From Desulfobacteraceae bacterium Eth-SRB2 (GTDB lineage: Bacteria; Desulfobacterota; Desulfobacteria; Desulfobacterales; UBA11574): 40,446 nucleotides of DNA. Shown here in pieces: positions 1-8,532 of the stretch; the first letter of the stretch is position 1, and each line of letters opens with the position of its first letter. Below the pieces are notes generated by a model. It was not told the DNA's origin. It saw only the letters and a list, made by a program, of their open reading frames with translations, and did not search any database. The stretch spans positions 1 through 40,446 of the forward strand of contig RPGQ01000039.1 in assembly GCA_004193595.1 (NCBI GenBank), given 5' to 3'. A program made the translations under genes and the position numbers.

Positions 1-144
1 TCTTGATGTTAGTAATATAAAAAACATAAATAACATCTAAAAAGATATTGGATAGTAATATGAAAACCCTTGTCATACAAGAGATTATACTATATTTTAC
101 TACTTTAACAAGATACTTTTTTATATTGATTATTACTTACCCTC
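1..144. other. AT-rich non-coding stretch
   Basis: Very AT-rich sequence with no convincing reading frame. It precedes the promoter candidate of the polymerase-like gene and presumably lies inside the integrative element that continues beyond the left edge of the window. Confidence 0.5.
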
Positions 145-172
145 TTGACAAATCAAAAAAAGTGATTATTGT
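145..172 (+). promoter_or_regulatory. Candidate sigma-70 promoter for the polymerase-like gene
   Basis: A perfect TTGACA at 145-150 is followed after 16 bases by TATTGT at 167-172, four of six matches to TATAAT. It would start transcription about 40 bases before the folded leader. The surroundings are AT-rich, so chance matches are possible, but the perfect -35 and good spacing favour it. Confidence 0.45.
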
Positions 173-217
173 TAATAATACGTAGATATTTTTATTAACT
201 GCGCGGTGGAACCCAAA

Positions 218-318
218 AGGTTTTCTACCACACGAGCAAGAGGCAACTACAGCCCAAAGTTTTTAGGGCAAGCCTCAAAGTCCCAGGATAAATACGCCTG
301 GAGTGTGGTAGGAGACCT
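218..318 (+). ncRNA. Structured leader RNA that can sequester the RBS
   Basis: An outer 16-base pairing joins 218-233 to 303-318; all but two positions are Watson-Crick and those two can form G-U pairs. It encloses two hairpins. The first has nested stems, GAGGC/GCCTC at 240-244/272-276 and GCCC/GGGC at 252-255/266-269. The second is CCAGG/CCTGG at 283-287/297-301. Together they form a three-way junction. The right outer arm contains the ribosome-binding site (AGGAGA, 310-315) of the gene starting at 325, so folding would hide it. I matched it to no known riboswitch class. Plausible roles are copy-number or translation control of the downstream protein; this is inference. Confidence 0.5.
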
Positions 319-324
319 TTTTTT

Positions 325-1974
325 ATGGAACAATTTGAATTTGGGAAAAATCAAACCCGCGATTGGCTTAACGATGCGATGCCATTGGATGTATTCCAAT
401 CTTCATCCCTTCGGTTGAGGCGTCTGGTCAATCGACTCTTCGATACAATCATTCCACTGATAAAGGTTTCCAGCAAATCCCGTCAAAAGGAAGCGCTGAA
501 AATCGTTCTGATAAATTTGTACCAAGCCAACCAACTCGACAAACCCGTCCGGTATTCCAGAGACAAGAACAGCTACACCCGAGACCGCCGTTATGGACAA
601 CTGTTTTTCAAATACGACCGGATTATACCGATTATCGACGGCTTGGAACGGTTGGGCTACATTGAACAGAGCACCTTTTATTTCGACCATGAGAATGAGG
701 AAGGGAAACAGACCCGCATGTGGGGCACGGAGACACTCTGGTCACTTTTCCGTGAACATCGGATTCCTCAATCCGCATTATTTATACCGGAACAGGCACA
801 GAGGAATGAAATTATTATCCTGCGAAACGAGTCAAAAAAGGATATCGGATACAGGGAAACACGCCAAATCAGACGAATGCGTGAAGACCTGGAGCGATAT
901 AATGCGTTTGTAAGCAAGCATATCATCTCTTTACAACTAAAAGATTCGACAATAGTGGATAACCGTTTTCTGGTTGAGGACATTTACAAAAACATTCACA
1001 AAGGAAGTGTCTGGATAAAATCTGTTCGATTTTGTTCAAAAAACATCTGGGAGAAGATAAAAAATATACCCATACCATCATTCACTAAACATAATATAAA
1101 ATTTTCCTGTAATCCAAGATATATTATCAATAACCTACAAGACAATAAAACAAACCCATCTACCATTACTCATACGAAATGGTCTGTGGACCTGCTATCC
1201 GTGCTTTTACAGCGTTTTTGGTCTGATGAGCATCGGTTCGAAAAGTTCCTCGTTAAACGCAGTTATGAAATCAGTCGCATTCCCTGGAAGGAACGATTGA
1301 ATGTGTTAGCCCAGGAGTTCCCGCTACGAGACATCGGTGTCAAAGAGTTGGAAATTATTCTGGACCAGGAGCAACTACACCGGATTTTCAATATGGCTTC
1401 ATGGAAACTCGGAGGGAGAGCATACGGCGCTTTACACCAAGACATGGTACGCAGACACATGCGCAAACACATTCGGATTGACAGCCAGCCGACCGTGGAA
1501 ATCGACTATTCCGCCTTTCATATCCTGATGTTGTATCACCTGGAAGGCATCGACTACCAGGATGACCCGTATTCGGTCTGTGAAGGTCTCGAAAAACGGG
1601 ACATATACAAAGCAGTGGGACTGATCGCCATCAACGCCGAAAACGACCGGAAGGCGTATGGTGCGATACGCCAAGAACTTAAAGACAGAGGCATACCTTT
1701 GCCACTGTCTAAAAAGCCGTTGGTAAGGCTCGTAAGGACTTTCAGAGAAACCCATAAGGCAATAGAGCCATACCTGTTTTCAGGCATCGGACGAACTTTA
1801 CAAAACATTGACGGAAACATCATGAATGCCATTCTGGTCCGACTGATGGATCGGGGCATTCTTGGGCTGTCAGTTTATGACAGCGTTATTGTAGCGGAAC
1901 AATACGCAGACATTTTGCGTGAAATTATGGTGGCTGAATATGAAAAGGTTATGAAATTCAAGCCAATGTTTTGA
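325..1974 (+). CDS. Family-A DNA polymerase-like protein of an integrative element
   Basis: 549 aa. The C-terminal part carries what look like the three palm motifs of family A polymerases in order. Motif A is VEIDYSAFH with D394, compared with DYSQIELR in Pol I. An O-helix-like segment has R425 and K429 with the Arg-x3-Lys spacing. Motif C is SVYDSVIV with D519, compared with VHDE. The Glu of motif A is replaced by His, and the motif C His by Tyr. No 3'-5' exonuclease motifs are obvious; the first 350 residues are charged and unrecognised. At 549 aa it is much shorter than Pol I. The ATG has AGGAGA eight bases upstream, inside the leader stem. Next to AlpA-like and integrase genes, it is probably the element's replication protein. 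The assignment is motif-level only; a structural protein or inactive palm remains possible. Confidence 0.5.
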   Translation: MEQFEFGKNQTRDWLNDAMPLDVFQSSSLRLRRLVNRLFDTIIPLIKVSSKSRQKEALKIVLINLYQANQLDKPVRYSRDKNSYTRDRRYGQLFFKYDRIIPIIDGLERLGYIEQSTFYFDHENEEGKQTRMWGTETLWSLFREHRIPQSALFIPEQAQRNEIIILRNESKKDIGYRETRQIRRMREDLERYNAFVSKHIISLQLKDSTIVDNRFLVEDIYKNIHKGSVWIKSVRFCSKNIWEKIKNIPIPSFTKHNIKFSCNPRYIINNLQDNKTNPSTITHTKWSVDLLSVLLQRFWSDEHRFEKFLVKRSYEISRIPWKERLNVLAQEFPLRDIGVKELEIILDQEQLHRIFNMASWKLGGRAYGALHQDMVRRHMRKHIRIDSQPTVEIDYSAFHILMLYHLEGIDYQDDPYSVCEGLEKRDIYKAVGLIAINAENDRKAYGAIRQELKDRGIPLPLSKKPLVRLVRTFRETHKAIEPYLFSGIGRTLQNIDGNIMNAILVRLMDRGILGLSVYDSVIVAEQYADILREIMVAEYEKVMKFKPMF

Positions 1975-2013
1975 ACGAGTTATTTTAGAGAGCGTCATCT
2001 CTATAAACTGACA

Positions 2014-2071
2014 GGGGCTTACCTCTGCCCCACAAGACCGCCAAGAGCGGTTGGGCACGCCATATATGGCG
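2014..2071. promoter_or_regulatory. Three successive hairpins/palindrome between polymerase-like and HTH genes
   Basis: Three perfect small inverted repeats follow each other: GGGGC/GCCCC (2014-2018/2027-2031), ACCGC/GCGGT (2037-2041/2047-2051), and the 14-base palindrome CGCCATATATGGCG (2058-2071). They lie upstream of the AlpA-like gene. The palindrome could be an operator for that HTH protein, and the hairpins could attenuate readthrough. No T-tract follows, so a classic terminator is not supported. Confidence 0.35.
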
Positions 2072-2104
2072 ATTGTCATATCAGGTTAAAAGAGGTACGG
2101 TTTT

Positions 2105-2389
2105 ATGGACGACAAATTATGGGAGAAGGAATTATGGACACAGCAGGAAGTTGCTGACTATTTCAGAGTTGTGCCGGGTACGGTAAAAAATTGGAGAGAC
2201 CAGGGGTTATTATCTTATTGGCAAGCCCCCGGATCAACGAGAGTGTTATATTTCAGTGCTGGAATAAAGGATTTTATGGATGGAAATACACATCCAATGA
2301 AAGGCGGTGATAAGACCAGGAATCTATCTAAAATTAAAAGGAAAAAGCCTGATATATCTCCCACATCGAACAAGAAATGGAGGGTATAA
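2105..2389 (+). CDS. AlpA/MerR-type helix-turn-helix protein (putative excisionase)
   Basis: 94 aa. Residues about 11-50 form a winged HTH of the excisionase/AlpA type: QQEVADYFRVVPGTVKNWRD, then a Gly-Leu turn and a basic wing ending in a Phe-Met-Asp patch. The rest is basic and low-complexity. It lies three bases before the integrase start and so is probably co-transcribed with it. In integrative elements this family regulates integrase expression or directs excision. An AAGAGG sequence precedes the ATG. Either an excisionase or a simple regulator fits. Confidence 0.65.
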   Translation: MDDKLWEKELWTQQEVADYFRVVPGTVKNWRDQGLLSYWQAPGSTRVLYFSAGIKDFMDGNTHPMKGGDKTRNLSKIKRKKPDISPTSNKKWRV

Positions 2390-2391
2390 TC

Positions 2392-3564
2392 ATGGCGAAA
2401 AAGAACAAGAAAGACCATAATTTAGAAAAGCGTGAAGATGTCTGGTATTTTGTAGCAATGGTCAATGGCAAACGCATTAAAAAGGCATTATCAAGGTCTA
2501 TCACGGAAGCAAGAACGCTTCGGGATGATTACATAAATGAAATAAACCTTTATGGCTTTATCAAAAAAGATGAGCCTGTCAAGGAATCCAAATTGTTTGG
2601 CGAAGTCGCTCAACAATGGGTAAAAATAATGCCTCAAAAGGTAAAATCCTCAACATTGAAGGATTATCGTGGCGCTTTGAATTATTACATCCTGCCCAGG
2701 TTTGGAAATGTGCCAATCAACGATATTGATTTTCTGGATGTTGAAGAATTCAGAAGTGATATGAATTGTTCAAATAAAAGGAAAAACAATGTCCTTGTGC
2801 CGATGCGTTCATTGATGAAGTTCGCTCTCAGAGCTGGGTTGATAGATAAAAATCCGATGGATCTGGTTGAAAACCTTTCGGTCAGTAAGCCTGAATTTTA
2901 TCCTCTGTCAATCGATGAGGTTCATCGGTTCCTGGATGTTGTCAAGCGATTATACAAGAACTTTTTTATAGTGGCTTTTTATGCCGGGATGCGTTTCGGT
3001 GAGATGGCTGGTCTAAAATGGAAGAATGTTGATTTTAGGTTAGGTGTCATCAAGGTCAGGGAAACAAGGGTTAGGGGCGAAGAAGGTCCCCCCAAGACCC
3101 CAGGTTCAATCAGAGACATTAAAATGTTGCCCCCGGTGGTTGAAGCGTTGAGAGACCAGCGGAAAGCCACAATGGGTAAATCAGATTATGTGTTCCTGAA
3201 TTTTTATGGTCGCCCACTGCTTCCCAATTCAGTGAATTATCGTATCTGGAAATCGGCATTAAAGAAAGCAGGGCTGAAGCCAAGGTCGCTTTACCAGACC
3301 AGGCACACCTTCGCTACATTGATGCTGGATGCCGGAGAACTGCCAGGATGGGTTCAGAAAATGATGGGGCACGAGAGCCTGAAAATGATACTGGAGCGCT
3401 ATTATTCCTATATCAAGAACTATCAGCGTGATGACGGTTCTGCGTTTATGGATAATGTCTATAATCCGAGTGTAAAAGAGACTGACGAAACACCAGACGA
3501 GGATGAAAAATCTGAAAATTTTACACCAAATTTACACCAAAACGAAAAAAGGGAATTGGCGTAA
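2392..3564 (+). CDS. Tyrosine recombinase (phage-type integrase)
   Basis: 390 aa from the ATG at 2392, chosen because GGAGGG lies just upstream at 2378-2383; an in-frame ATG at 2377 would overlap the HTH gene. The order is an N-terminal arm-binding domain (about 12-60), a SAM-like core-binding domain (65-160) and a catalytic domain (170-345). Visible catalytic residues are R201 (GMRFGE), R304 (TRHTFAT), H327 (MGHES) and the presumed nucleophile Y337 in ERYYSY. The set is complete, so the enzyme is probably active. The stop lies 43 bases from the CCA end of tRNA-His, the classic layout of an integrase next to its attachment site. A C-terminal extension of about 45 aa is acidic. Confidence 0.9.
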   Translation: MAKKNKKDHNLEKREDVWYFVAMVNGKRIKKALSRSITEARTLRDDYINEINLYGFIKKDEPVKESKLFGEVAQQWVKIMPQKVKSSTLKDYRGALNYYILPRFGNVPINDIDFLDVEEFRSDMNCSNKRKNNVLVPMRSLMKFALRAGLIDKNPMDLVENLSVSKPEFYPLSIDEVHRFLDVVKRLYKNFFIVAFYAGMRFGEMAGLKWKNVDFRLGVIKVRETRVRGEEGPPKTPGSIRDIKMLPPVVEALRDQRKATMGKSDYVFLNFYGRPLLPNSVNYRIWKSALKKAGLKPRSLYQTRHTFATLMLDAGELPGWVQKMMGHESLKMILERYYSYIKNYQRDDGSAFMDNVYNPSVKETDETPDEDEKSENFTPNLHQNEKRELA

Positions 3565-3606
3565 TTTCCAATTCCCTGTAATCATAGGATAAATCAATTT
3601 ATGAAA

Positions 3607-3650
3607 TGGGGTGAGTGACGGGACTTGAACCCGCGGCATCCAGGGCCACA
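3607..3650. other. Probable attachment site at the 3' end of tRNA-His
   Basis: The integrase gene ends just left of the tRNA 3' end, so the element probably entered the 3' half of this tRNA and extends leftwards out of the window. The tRNA is intact, as expected when the integrated copy restores it. A second copy of the tRNA 3' half, which would mark the other end, is not present in the window. Confidence 0.45.
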
Positions 3651-3683
3651 ACCTGACGCTCTACCAACTGAGCTACACCCACC
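3607..3683 (-). tRNA. tRNA-His (anticodon GTG), CCA encoded
   Basis: A complete cloverleaf reads on the minus strand. The acceptor pairs 3676-3682 with 3611-3617. The D arm contains AGCTCAGTTGGTAGAGC. The anticodon loop TTGTGGC gives GTG (His). The T loop is TTCAAGT. A G at -1 (3683) faces C73 (3610), the hallmark of tRNA-His, and CCA is encoded at 3607-3609. Confidence 0.97.
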
Positions 3684-3698
3684 ATACAAGCTAAAAAT

Positions 3699-3840
3699 GC
3701 CTAAAGTGATCTAAAGTGCCTAAAGTTTACCCCGTGAAATACCTGCCCAGTTAAATCTGCATTTAATATTTAACCGGGGCAAAGCATATTTCTCTGGCGT
3801 GCCTAAAGTTTAGATCACCTTTCACGTTAGACCACTTTTC
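3699..3840. repeat. TAAAGTG-type intergenic repeat, inverted pair
   Basis: Tandem units of CTAAAGTG occur at 3701-3726 and a related inverted segment at 3801-3825. The same unit string recurs at 19199-19230 and in the degraded copy near 26400-26440. It appears to be a dispersed family with no coding capacity. Confidence 0.55.
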
Positions 3841-4012
3841 CTTAAACCATAATCATTCCAAAGATAAATTAATTAACAGATTCCATAAGCCATTTCAAGT
3901 TAATTTATGCCTGCCGAATGAAAATATCTCAATTAAACTTGATGTTGAAATTTTTTGATTTCTAAGATATGTTGTTTTATTCGTTCACTAAACAATTTTA
4001 AAAGGATATTCC

Positions 4013-4192
4013 GTGGCTCAATTTAACATTTTTATCATCAGAGCGGTATTTGGTGCTGTTTTTGCGGTTGTTTTGACCCGTATGTTTTATGGAAAAGTAG
4101 AAATTGTTTATGTGGCAGGGCTCTCCGTTTTTCTGGTGGGTATGGCGTATGTTATGGAATATTTTCGGAAAAAAAGAGAAAAAAAACCTTGA
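4013..4192 (+). CDS. Small two-helix membrane protein, 59 aa
   Basis: It starts at GTG with AAAGGA six bases upstream (4001-4006) and ends at a TGA at 4190-4192. The protein has two hydrophobic segments, about residues 5-22 and 34-52, separated by a short MFYGKVE loop, and a Lys/Arg-rich C-terminus, so both ends are predicted cytoplasmic. I do not recognise the family. It lies between tRNA-His and selB in its own transcription unit, with a repeat element beginning in its last codons. Confidence 0.6.
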   Translation: MAQFNIFIIRAVFGAVFAVVLTRMFYGKVEIVYVAGLSVFLVGMAYVMEYFRKKREKKP

Positions 4193-4346
4193 TGAACTCG
4201 TAAAAAGTAGAATTCATCACGTTTTAGGTTTTAAGATTTAAGTTTTAGGCAATCAAAATTAAATATTTTAACAGACACTTAAAACTTAATACCTAAAATT
4301 TAAAACGTTCATAAAAAGTCGTATTTTGACTTTTTACGAATGCATC
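4191..4346. repeat. GTAAAAAGT-ended palindromic repeat
   Basis: It begins GATGAACTCGTAAAAAGT and ends with the inverted form ACTTTTTACGA, enclosing AT-rich sequence rich in TTTTAGGT. Related ends recur at 17222-17374 and 31228-31347. It could act as a bidirectional terminator between the small membrane gene and selB. The remaining bases to 4490 hold nothing recognisable. Confidence 0.5.
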
Positions 4347-4505
4347 AACCATTAACTCCGGTTAAATACGTATGGAATGAAACCTTAAAAAAATAATGAA
4401 GGGCCTGCAACGGGGCAAAAAGCGGTCTTATAATCGGACCAAAAAAATCATGTTAATCTTGTGAATCCTGTCTGATATTTTAGCTTTTCAAGGAGAGCTT
4501 GGCCA

Positions 4506-6416
4506 TTGAAACAAATCATCCTCGGGACCGCCGGACACATCGACCATGGAAAGACGGCGCTGATCAAGGCGCTAACCGGCATTAACACCGACCGTTTAAA
4601 AGAAGAAAAGCGCCGGGGCATTACCATTGAACTGGGATTCGCTCACCTGGATCTTCCCAGCGGACAGCATCTCGGGATTGTTGATGTACCGGGCCATGAA
4701 AAATTTGTAAAAAACATGGTGGCCGGCGCAACCGGAATCGATATCGTTGCCATGGTAATTGCAGCGGACGAAGGGGTTATGCCCCAGACCCGGGAACATA
4801 TGGAAATCTGCACCCTGCTCGGGATTAAGCACGGACTTGTTGTTTTGACCAAAACCGATCTTGTGGATGAAGAATGGCTTGAGTTGGTCATCGAAGATAT
4901 CAGGGATTTTGTCCGGGGAACATTTTTAGAAAAGGCTCCCATCGTGCCTGTTTCGTCGGTAACCGGTGACGGCATACCTGAATTCATCAAAACCTTGGAC
5001 GAGTTAAGCGCCCGGTTGCCCAGCCGACCGCCTTCCAGCCTGTTTCGCCTTCCCGTAGACCGTGTTTTTACCATGAAGGGATTCGGAACCGTGATTACCG
5101 GAACCCTTATTTCAGGAGAGGTTCAGGTAGGAGATATGGTTATGCTCTATCCTTCGGGCATTACGTCAAAAGTACGGGGGATTCAGGTCCATAACCACAG
5201 CGTAAACAGAGCTGAAGCCGGCATGCGAACGGCCGTTAACTTTCAGGGACTTGAAAAGGCCTCGGTGTATCGGGGTGATGTTCTGTCAAACCCGGGGGCA
5301 TTAAAGCCGAGCTACATGATAGACGTATGGTTAGATTATACAGGCAGCAATAAAAAACCCATCAAAAACCGTACCCGAATCAGATTTCATACCGGGACCA
5401 GTGAAATGCTCGGCATCCTGATTTTGCTGGAGAAAGACGAACTTCTCCCGGGTGAAGCCGCCGTGGCCCAGTTGCGAATCGATTCCCCCATGGCACTTAT
5501 AAAAAATGACCGTTTCGTGATTCGAAGTTATTCCCCGGTACGCACCATCGGCGGTGGAAATATTCTTAATCCAATTCCGCAAAAGCATAAACGGTTTAAA
5601 CCTGAAATAATTAAGGGGTTAAAAGGGTTGATGGATCAAGGCCCCGAAAGCATAATTTTCTATCATGTGAATGAATCCGGTTATCAGGGGATCGTGTTTT
5701 CAGATCTTAAAATAATGACCGGCCTGCATGAAAAAGAACTTCAAAATATCATGCAGGATCTTTTGTCAAAACAAACGGTTATTCTGGTTGACAAGGAAAA
5801 CCGGACTTACATTCACAAAAACAGCCTGGACAGGCTCAAAAAGGAAATATCAAACTTTTTGAGCAACTATCATCAGGCCAATCCCCTTAAAACCGGTATG
5901 CCCAAAGAAGAACTCAGGTCCAAGTCTCCGGGTCTGCAGGGATCAAAGCTTTTTAATCTGACGCTCAATCAGATGATGAAAGACAAAGAGATCGTTGCAG
6001 AGGAAAATACGGTCCGCCTGGCTTCACATACGGTTTCCCTGGGTGTTGACCAGGCGGATATCAGGGAAAGGATTCTTGATGCCTACCGTAAAAACGGCCT
6101 CACGCCCCCATATTTCAAAGAACTGAGAAATACTCTCAACCTCGAACAACCACGGGCCAAAGACGTTCTCATGCTTTTGGTGGATGAAGGGATTATTGTC
6201 AAAGTTAAAGAAGATCTTTATTTTTATACAAAGGCCGTCCAAGAGTTGCAGCAAAAACTTGTGGACTTCCTTGTATCTCATGAAGAGATGACAACCCCAC
6301 AGTTTAAAGAAATGACCGGAGTATCACGCAAGTATTTGATACCGTTGATAGAATACTTTGATGCTCAAAACGTGACCATCCGTATCGGTGATACTCGTAA
6401 ACTGAGAAAGAGATAA
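4506..6416 (+). CDS. selB: Selenocysteine-specific elongation factor SelB
   Basis: 636 aa, close to the usual bacterial SelB length. The G domain has G1 [11 protein letters not shown] (7-17), G2 [11 protein letters not shown] (36-46), G3 DVPGH (60-64) and G4 TKTD (115-118). The IELGFA box distinguishes SelB from EF-Tu. EF-Tu-like beta barrels follow, and the last 200 residues form the winged-helix repeats that bind the SECIS hairpin. SelB delivers Sec-tRNA to the ribosome at recoded UGA codons. The start is TTG with AGGAGA at 4491-4496. No selA or tRNA-Sec is in the window, and I saw no selenoprotein gene here. Confidence 0.95.
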   Translation: MKQIILGTAGHIDHGKTALIKALTGINTDRLKEEKRRGITIELGFAHLDLPSGQHLGIVDVPGHEKFVKNMVAGATGIDIVAMVIAADEGVMPQTREHMEICTLLGIKHGLVVLTKTDLVDEEWLELVIEDIRDFVRGTFLEKAPIVPVSSVTGDGIPEFIKTLDELSARLPSRPPSSLFRLPVDRVFTMKGFGTVITGTLISGEVQVGDMVMLYPSGITSKVRGIQVHNHSVNRAEAGMRTAVNFQGLEKASVYRGDVLSNPGALKPSYMIDVWLDYTGSNKKPIKNRTRIRFHTGTSEMLGILILLEKDELLPGEAAVAQLRIDSPMALIKNDRFVIRSYSPVRTIGGGNILNPIPQKHKRFKPEIIKGLKGLMDQGPESIIFYHVNESGYQGIVFSDLKIMTGLHEKELQNIMQDLLSKQTVILVDKENRTYIHKNSLDRLKKEISNFLSNYHQANPLKTGMPKEELRSKSPGLQGSKLFNLTLNQMMKDKEIVAEENTVRLASHTVSLGVDQADIRERILDAYRKNGLTPPYFKELRNTLNLEQPRAKDVLMLLVDEGIIVKVKEDLYFYTKAVQELQQKLVDFLVSHEEMTTPQFKEMTGVSRKYLIPLIEYFDAQNVTIRIGDTRKLRKR

Positions 6417-6540
6417 CAACGCAATTTTTCACTTGAAATTTAAAAGCCATACCAATAAACTCAGGTCAGAATGGGATGACTTGCAAATGAATCAAGGGCA
6501 GATTAAAAAATCGGGTTAATACTGCCGAGACGGAGATATT

Positions 6541-8256
6541 ATGGAAAATTCAAGCAACAGCAAAAATAGTAATGATCAAAAAACCGAATTCAAACGGTTT
6601 GCCACCAAACGAATAATCGTCTGTACGCTGTTAGCCGTTGTGGGCATCTGGTTATTCGGCGCCGTGCTCGGGTTTTTCGAAAAGCCTTCCCAAGTCCGGG
6701 TCGCCCATAAAACTGACAGCCCTGTAGAAGAGGTTCCTTCTGCAGGCAAAGCCAAGTCGGGAATCTCCCATGAACCGTCGGAAAAACAAGGTTCCGAAGC
6801 GGCTGAAGGCTCGGGAGCGGTTGAAGGCTCGGAAGCGGCTGAAGGCCACGAAGCGGCTGAATCCCCCGAAACCACTGAAGGCTCGGAAACCACTGAAGAA
6901 CCCAAAGCGACGGATAAAAAGCGCCATTATGACAAGGATACGGTCGGCGGCATCATGACTCCGGATTTTATCGCCCTTGATAAAGCGCTGACAGCCCAAG
7001 AAGCCGTGGAACATCTCAGAGAGAAACACCACGATATAAAACAGCCCGTTCATCTATTCGTTGTTGATGAGCACGGAAAGCCGCTGGGTACGGTTTCAAT
7101 GGAACAGTTGATGTTTGCAGCCTCCGACGCTGCTCTTGAAGATGTGATGGCCGGTGATGTCATGTCCGTTAAGACCGGCTTGAGCAACGAGAAGGTAAAA
7201 AATTTGATGGACCGCCATCACCTACAAACGGTTCCGGTAATCGACACAACCAATAAACTTGTGGGAATTATCAAAGCGGATCAGGTGATTCACATGGCTC
7301 AAAAAGAAACCGCTAAAACCGCTATCCATGCACCGGCACACAGGGAACCCGCTGAACCCGTTACCCACGCACCGGAACCGGCTCCAAAAGCGGCAACGGA
7401 AAAACCCGAACATCCCCTCCCCTCCCCCCATGAGAAAACGGCAGTGCCCGGCCATGCACCCCCACCAACGCATGGGCTTGCAGAAGTTGCAGAAACCAAA
7501 CCCAGACCCAAAGGGGTGGCTTTTGTAGAGGCAACAATAAAACCCCTGTCTTATGAACTCAATGAAAGATTCTATGGATGGCGAGTCAATGATATTATTG
7601 ACTTTACCGACAATGTCAACAATTTTCAACTGGGCGTTCTGGAAGTCACCCGGAGAACCGCTGTTGTCCTGACCCAGCGTATATCCCGTACAGGAACCAC
7701 CGCATCATTTGACAGAAATCTTGAACGCGCCATGAACTGGTTTATGATCAAATCAGACAGATATTGGTTCCCGTCTCCGGAATCAAAGTACAAGGCCGGC
7801 CTCGATGAACTCAGGAAATACAAGGAAAAGCTTGAAAAAGGAGAAGCCAAATTTCATACCCGACCCGACAATTTAATCCCGTTGCTGATGGCGTATGAAG
7901 ACCTGCTGGGAAGCTGTGAAGAAAATCTGGTCAAAGGTAAAGAGGATGACGGAAGCTCGGTAAGTTTTTTTAAAGCGGATGATTACTTTTTTTATGCCCA
8001 GGGCGTTGCAAGTTCAATGCATGAAATTCTGGAAGCGGTTCTCGAAGATTTTCTGATTACCGTGGAATCCCGGAGGGGAGCCGAAGTTCTTCATCATGCA
8101 ATCATATCGTGTCACCATGCCGCAGAAATCGATCCCTTGTTGATCACCAACAGCAGCCTGAGCGGCATCCTGGCAAACCATCGCGCCAACCTGGCCGCGC
8201 CCATGAGCCATGCCCGGTTTTATATCAACGTTTTAATCAAAACGCTCTCCACATAA
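6541..8256 (+). CDS. Membrane-anchored CBS-pair / DUF2333 fusion protein
   Basis: 571 aa. A transmembrane anchor lies at about 24-46. An acidic low-complexity linker follows (about 80-130), built on repeats of EGSEAAEG-like units. Then comes a CBS pair (about 138-258, starting VGGIMTPDF and ending near GIIKADQVI), a Pro/His-rich linker (260-325), and a C-terminal region of about 240 residues (from FYGWRVND) that resembles DUF2333. CBS pairs usually bind adenine nucleotides; DUF2333 has no known function. GGAG precedes the ATG. It follows selB at 125 bases but nothing links the two functionally. The CBS insertion into a DUF2333 protein seems unusual. The DUF2333 assignment is from memory of the family pattern. 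Confidence 0.7.
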   Translation: MENSSNSKNSNDQKTEFKRFATKRIIVCTLLAVVGIWLFGAVLGFFEKPSQVRVAHKTDSPVEEVPSAGKAKSGISHEPSEKQGSEAAEGSGAVEGSEAAEGHEAAESPETTEGSETTEEPKATDKKRHYDKDTVGGIMTPDFIALDKALTAQEAVEHLREKHHDIKQPVHLFVVDEHGKPLGTVSMEQLMFAASDAALEDVMAGDVMSVKTGLSNEKVKNLMDRHHLQTVPVIDTTNKLVGIIKADQVIHMAQKETAKTAIHAPAHREPAEPVTHAPEPAPKAATEKPEHPLPSPHEKTAVPGHAPPPTHGLAEVAETKPRPKGVAFVEATIKPLSYELNERFYGWRVNDIIDFTDNVNNFQLGVLEVTRRTAVVLTQRISRTGTTASFDRNLERAMNWFMIKSDRYWFPSPESKYKAGLDELRKYKEKLEKGEAKFHTRPDNLIPLLMAYEDLLGSCEENLVKGKEDDGSSVSFFKADDYFFYAQGVASSMHEILEAVLEDFLITVESRRGAEVLHHAIISCHHAAEIDPLLITNSSLSGILANHRANLAAPMSHARFYINVLIKTLST

Positions 8257-8276
8257 CGTTGTAAAACAACTTATAA

Positions 8277-8521
8277 CCGTTCAAAGGTTCAATGGTTCAG
8301 AGGTTCGGTGCTCGGAAATTGCAGGTTCACCTCACAAATCTGAAACATGCACAATATCGAGGAAGAATTTGATTGTTAAGGTAGTCAAAGTCGTTGATTT
8401 TTAGTTCTATGCAGAATTCATTCGGGCCTTAGAATCCACCGAGCGAGCTTGCACTGAAATTAAAAGAAAAATATAAAAAAATCATAAGGCCATTAACCCT
8501 GAACCTCTGAACCGTGAACGG
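8277..8521. repeat. GTTCAAAGGTTC-family element, full length
   Basis: The left arm (8277-8307) is a run of GGTTC units beginning CCGTTCAAAGGTTC. The right arm (about 8493-8521) is the inverted run ending GAACCGTGAACGG. The interior shares the GAGCGAGCTTGC and AAAATCATAAGGCC segments with the element near 20505. It fills the gap between the convergent CBS-DUF2333 and hemW genes. Confidence 0.65.
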
Positions 8522-8532
8522 CTACAACGCTC

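Noticed and set aside
206..418. 70-codon frame over the leader and the start of the polymerase-like gene
   Set aside because: No proper RBS; it overlaps the structured leader and the real gene in another frame.
218..1974. Retron (folded RNA bounded by inverted repeats plus polymerase)
   Set aside because: The protein lacks the YxDD and other reverse-transcriptase motifs; its motifs are family-A-like. Only the layout is similar.
4506..6416. Selenoprotein or tRNA-Sec genes near selB
   Set aside because: No in-frame UGA followed by a convincing hairpin and no extended tRNA-Sec structure was found in the window.
6780..6905. Alternative minus-strand genes over the Glu/Ala-rich repeats
   Set aside because: Low-complexity repeat coding for the linker of the CBS-DUF2333 protein creates open frames on other strands.
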